Source: Echria macrotheca
Taxonomy: Eukaryota > Ascomycota > Sordariomycetes > Sordariales > Schizotheciaceae
Direction: 5' to 3'
DNA: 64,000 bases
Assembly (NCBI GenBank): GCA_030411725.1
Contig: MU839829.1
Span: forward strand, 62,001 to 126,000
The notes under the pieces are model-generated. The model was not told the origin of the DNA. It did no database searches and was given only the letters and a program-made list of their open reading frames with translations. Below, piece after piece: positions 62,596-64,000 of this stretch (positions within the stretch are counted from its first letter, which is position 1; each line of letters starts with the position of its first letter). Both the position numbers and the translations under genes were made by a program.

Positions 62596-64000
62596 ATGAA
62601 CATGGCCTCGCTCAACACCACGTGGTCGGTGGGCGGGATCGACGTCGACGTGGCGTCGGTGCTCGAGGCGGCCCAGACGACCAAGGGCAAGCTCAGTATC
62701 CTGGTGGTTGCGCCGACGATTGCTTGTTTCCTGTGGTTCTGGGTGGCATACCAGACCTCGCCGCTGCGCAAGTATCCAGGGCCGTTCCTGGCCGGTGTGT
62801 TTGCCCTCTCCCTGTTATTCTCAGCGACGATACTCATCTGATGTCGGATATCCAGGCTTCACGAACCTGTGGCGACTATGGCAGGTCTACACGGCCGAGT
62901 ACGCGCCGCGGATGAAGAAGCTCCACGAGAAGTACGGCCCGATCGTCCGCATCGGCCCCAATTTGTTGGATCTCGACCTGCCCGAGCTGTCGCGCGTCAT
63001 CTACAACACGGACGGCAAGTGGGTCAAGACCGACTTCTACAAGAACAGCTCGTCCATCATCGACGGCAAGATCACGTACCACATGTTCAGCGAGTGCGAC
63101 AACGTCGAGCACGCCCGGCTCAAGCGGCCCGTCGTCCGCCACTACTCGGTCCCCAGCGTGCTGGCCATGGAGCCGCATATGGACAAGGTCATCGCTGATT
63201 TCCTGCAGCACTTGCAGAAGCGCTATGTGGCCCCGAAGAAGCAGTGTGAGTTTGGCGAGTGGCTGGGCTACTACGCCTGGGACTTTCTGGGCATTGTCAC
63301 CTTCAGCAAGAAGTTCGGCTACATGGAGAAGGGCAGCGACTTTGACGGCACGCTGGCGATTGCCGACCAGTCCATCGACTACCTCGGTCTGTGTGGACAG
63401 ATGCCCTGGATGGACTACTGGCTCGACAAGAACCCCGTGTACCCTCTGGGGCCGCCCAATATTGCGAATGTCACGCAGATTGCCATCGAGAGCATGACGA
63501 CCCGTCTCAAGGGCGAGGACAAGAACTTTGTCCCCGAAAAACCTGATTTCCTGCAGTACTTTATCGAGTCCAAGTCAACCCACCCCGAGACTGTCGACGA
63601 GGGCAAGATTATCGGATATTTGTTGTTGAACTGTAAGCCCCCTTTACGTCTGTCATAGACATGTAAACTGACCAGTCCAGTGATCGCCGGAGCCGACACA
63701 ACCGCCATCACAATGCGCGCCCTGTTCTACTTCTGCCTCAAAAACCCCCGCATCTTCAAGAAACTGCAGGCCGAGGTCCGCGCCCAGTGCGCCGCCTTTG
63801 AACCCGTCGCGCACGCCAAGGCCCGCGCCATGCCGTACCTCGACGGTGTCGTGCGCGAGACCCTGCGCTACCACCCGGCTGTGTCCATGATCATGGAGCG
63901 CATCGTGCCGGCCGGCGGTCTGACGCTACCCGACGGGTCCGTGGTGCCGGCTGGGTCGTTTGTGGGCATGAACCCGTACATTGTCGGGCGTAACAAGTCC
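62596..64000 (+). CDS. Cytochrome P450 (pisatin-demethylase-like class), C-terminus outside window
   Basis: Exons 62596..62794, 62856..63632 and 63681 onward. Introns 61 and 48 nt (GTGTGT to CCAG, GTAAGC to CCAG), both phase 1; the second has CTGACC as branch site. One N-terminal membrane anchor (KLSILVVAPTIACFLWFWVA), hinge PLRKYPGPFLAG, then FTNLWRLWQVYTAEYAPRMK and LHEKYGPIVRIGPN. The I-helix is canonical (LIAGADTTAITMRALFYFCL: A-G-x-D-T-T), and ExxR is VVRETLRYHP. The heme loop lies past the right edge. The RIGPN segment and helix patterns fit the large fungal group that includes pisatin demethylase and benzoate 4-monooxygenase. Substrate unknown. ATG 62596 is chosen, with MNMASLN; a second Met follows two codons later. 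Confidence 0.92.

Overview
The window reads as chromosomal DNA of a filamentous ascomycete (Pezizomycotina, most likely Sordariomycetes). The reasons are: genes with several short introns (about 48 to 170 nt) carrying CTAAC/CTGAC branch sites; fungal-only families (Clr5 domain, fungal rhodopsin-like membrane protein, fungal P450s, F-box proteins); recurrent CCTAGGTAGGT motifs between genes; and two blocks (8.8-11.7 kb and 43.2-50.4 kb) that are extremely AT-rich and almost devoid of CA/TG dinucleotides, the signature of repeat-induced point mutation (RIP). I place it no more finely than that.

Layout. 0-8.2 kb: ordinary genes (end of a membrane protein, a Cys-rich hypothetical, an F-box protein with Ser-Asp repeats, a GNAT acetyltransferase, a DUF427 protein, a two-TM membrane protein). 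8.7-13 kb: a RIP-mutated DNA transposon with 98-bp terminal inverted repeats has replaced the 3' end of a cation/Ca2+ exchanger gene, which also carries a frameshift. 13.4-15.6 kb: two small genes. 15.6-19.3 kb: a gene desert. 19.3-31.2 kb: MFS transporter, a Stowaway-like MITE, a degraded short gene, a DUF1275 membrane protein, formyltetrahydrofolate deformylase (PurU), a Clr5-domain protein, an F-box protein and a two-RRM protein. 31.7-32.8 kb: an MDR dehydrogenase.

33.9-42.2 kb is the most unusual part. Two tandem paralogues of a divergent protein kinase share seven intron positions and have an HFD in place of the HRD catalytic motif. The second copy carries a 99-bp palindromic MITE in an intron and a 783-bp TIR element that abuts its stop codon. 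A coiled-coil protein built on an 18-residue repeat follows. 42.95-50.58 kb is a complete Ty3/gypsy-type LTR element (196-bp LTRs, 5-bp target duplication CCCAG, chromodomain remnant). It is heavily RIP-mutated, and two unmutated solo-LTR-like insertions are nested in it.

51.4-64 kb is rich in oxidative enzymes: a P450, an FAD monooxygenase, a gene split by a 367-bp MITE, a tRNA-Arg(ACG), a rhodopsin-like membrane protein, and a second P450 running off the right edge. This could be a loose secondary-metabolism neighbourhood, but no backbone synthase is visible.

A recurring theme is transposon insertion into or next to the 3' ends of genes (exchanger, kinase B, the 56.8-58.2 kb gene). Several boundaries can be fixed to the base by target-site duplications. 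Gene models with introns were spliced by hand from reading-frame phase, splice consensus and, for the kinases, paralogue comparison. All family names are from recognition, not from searches.
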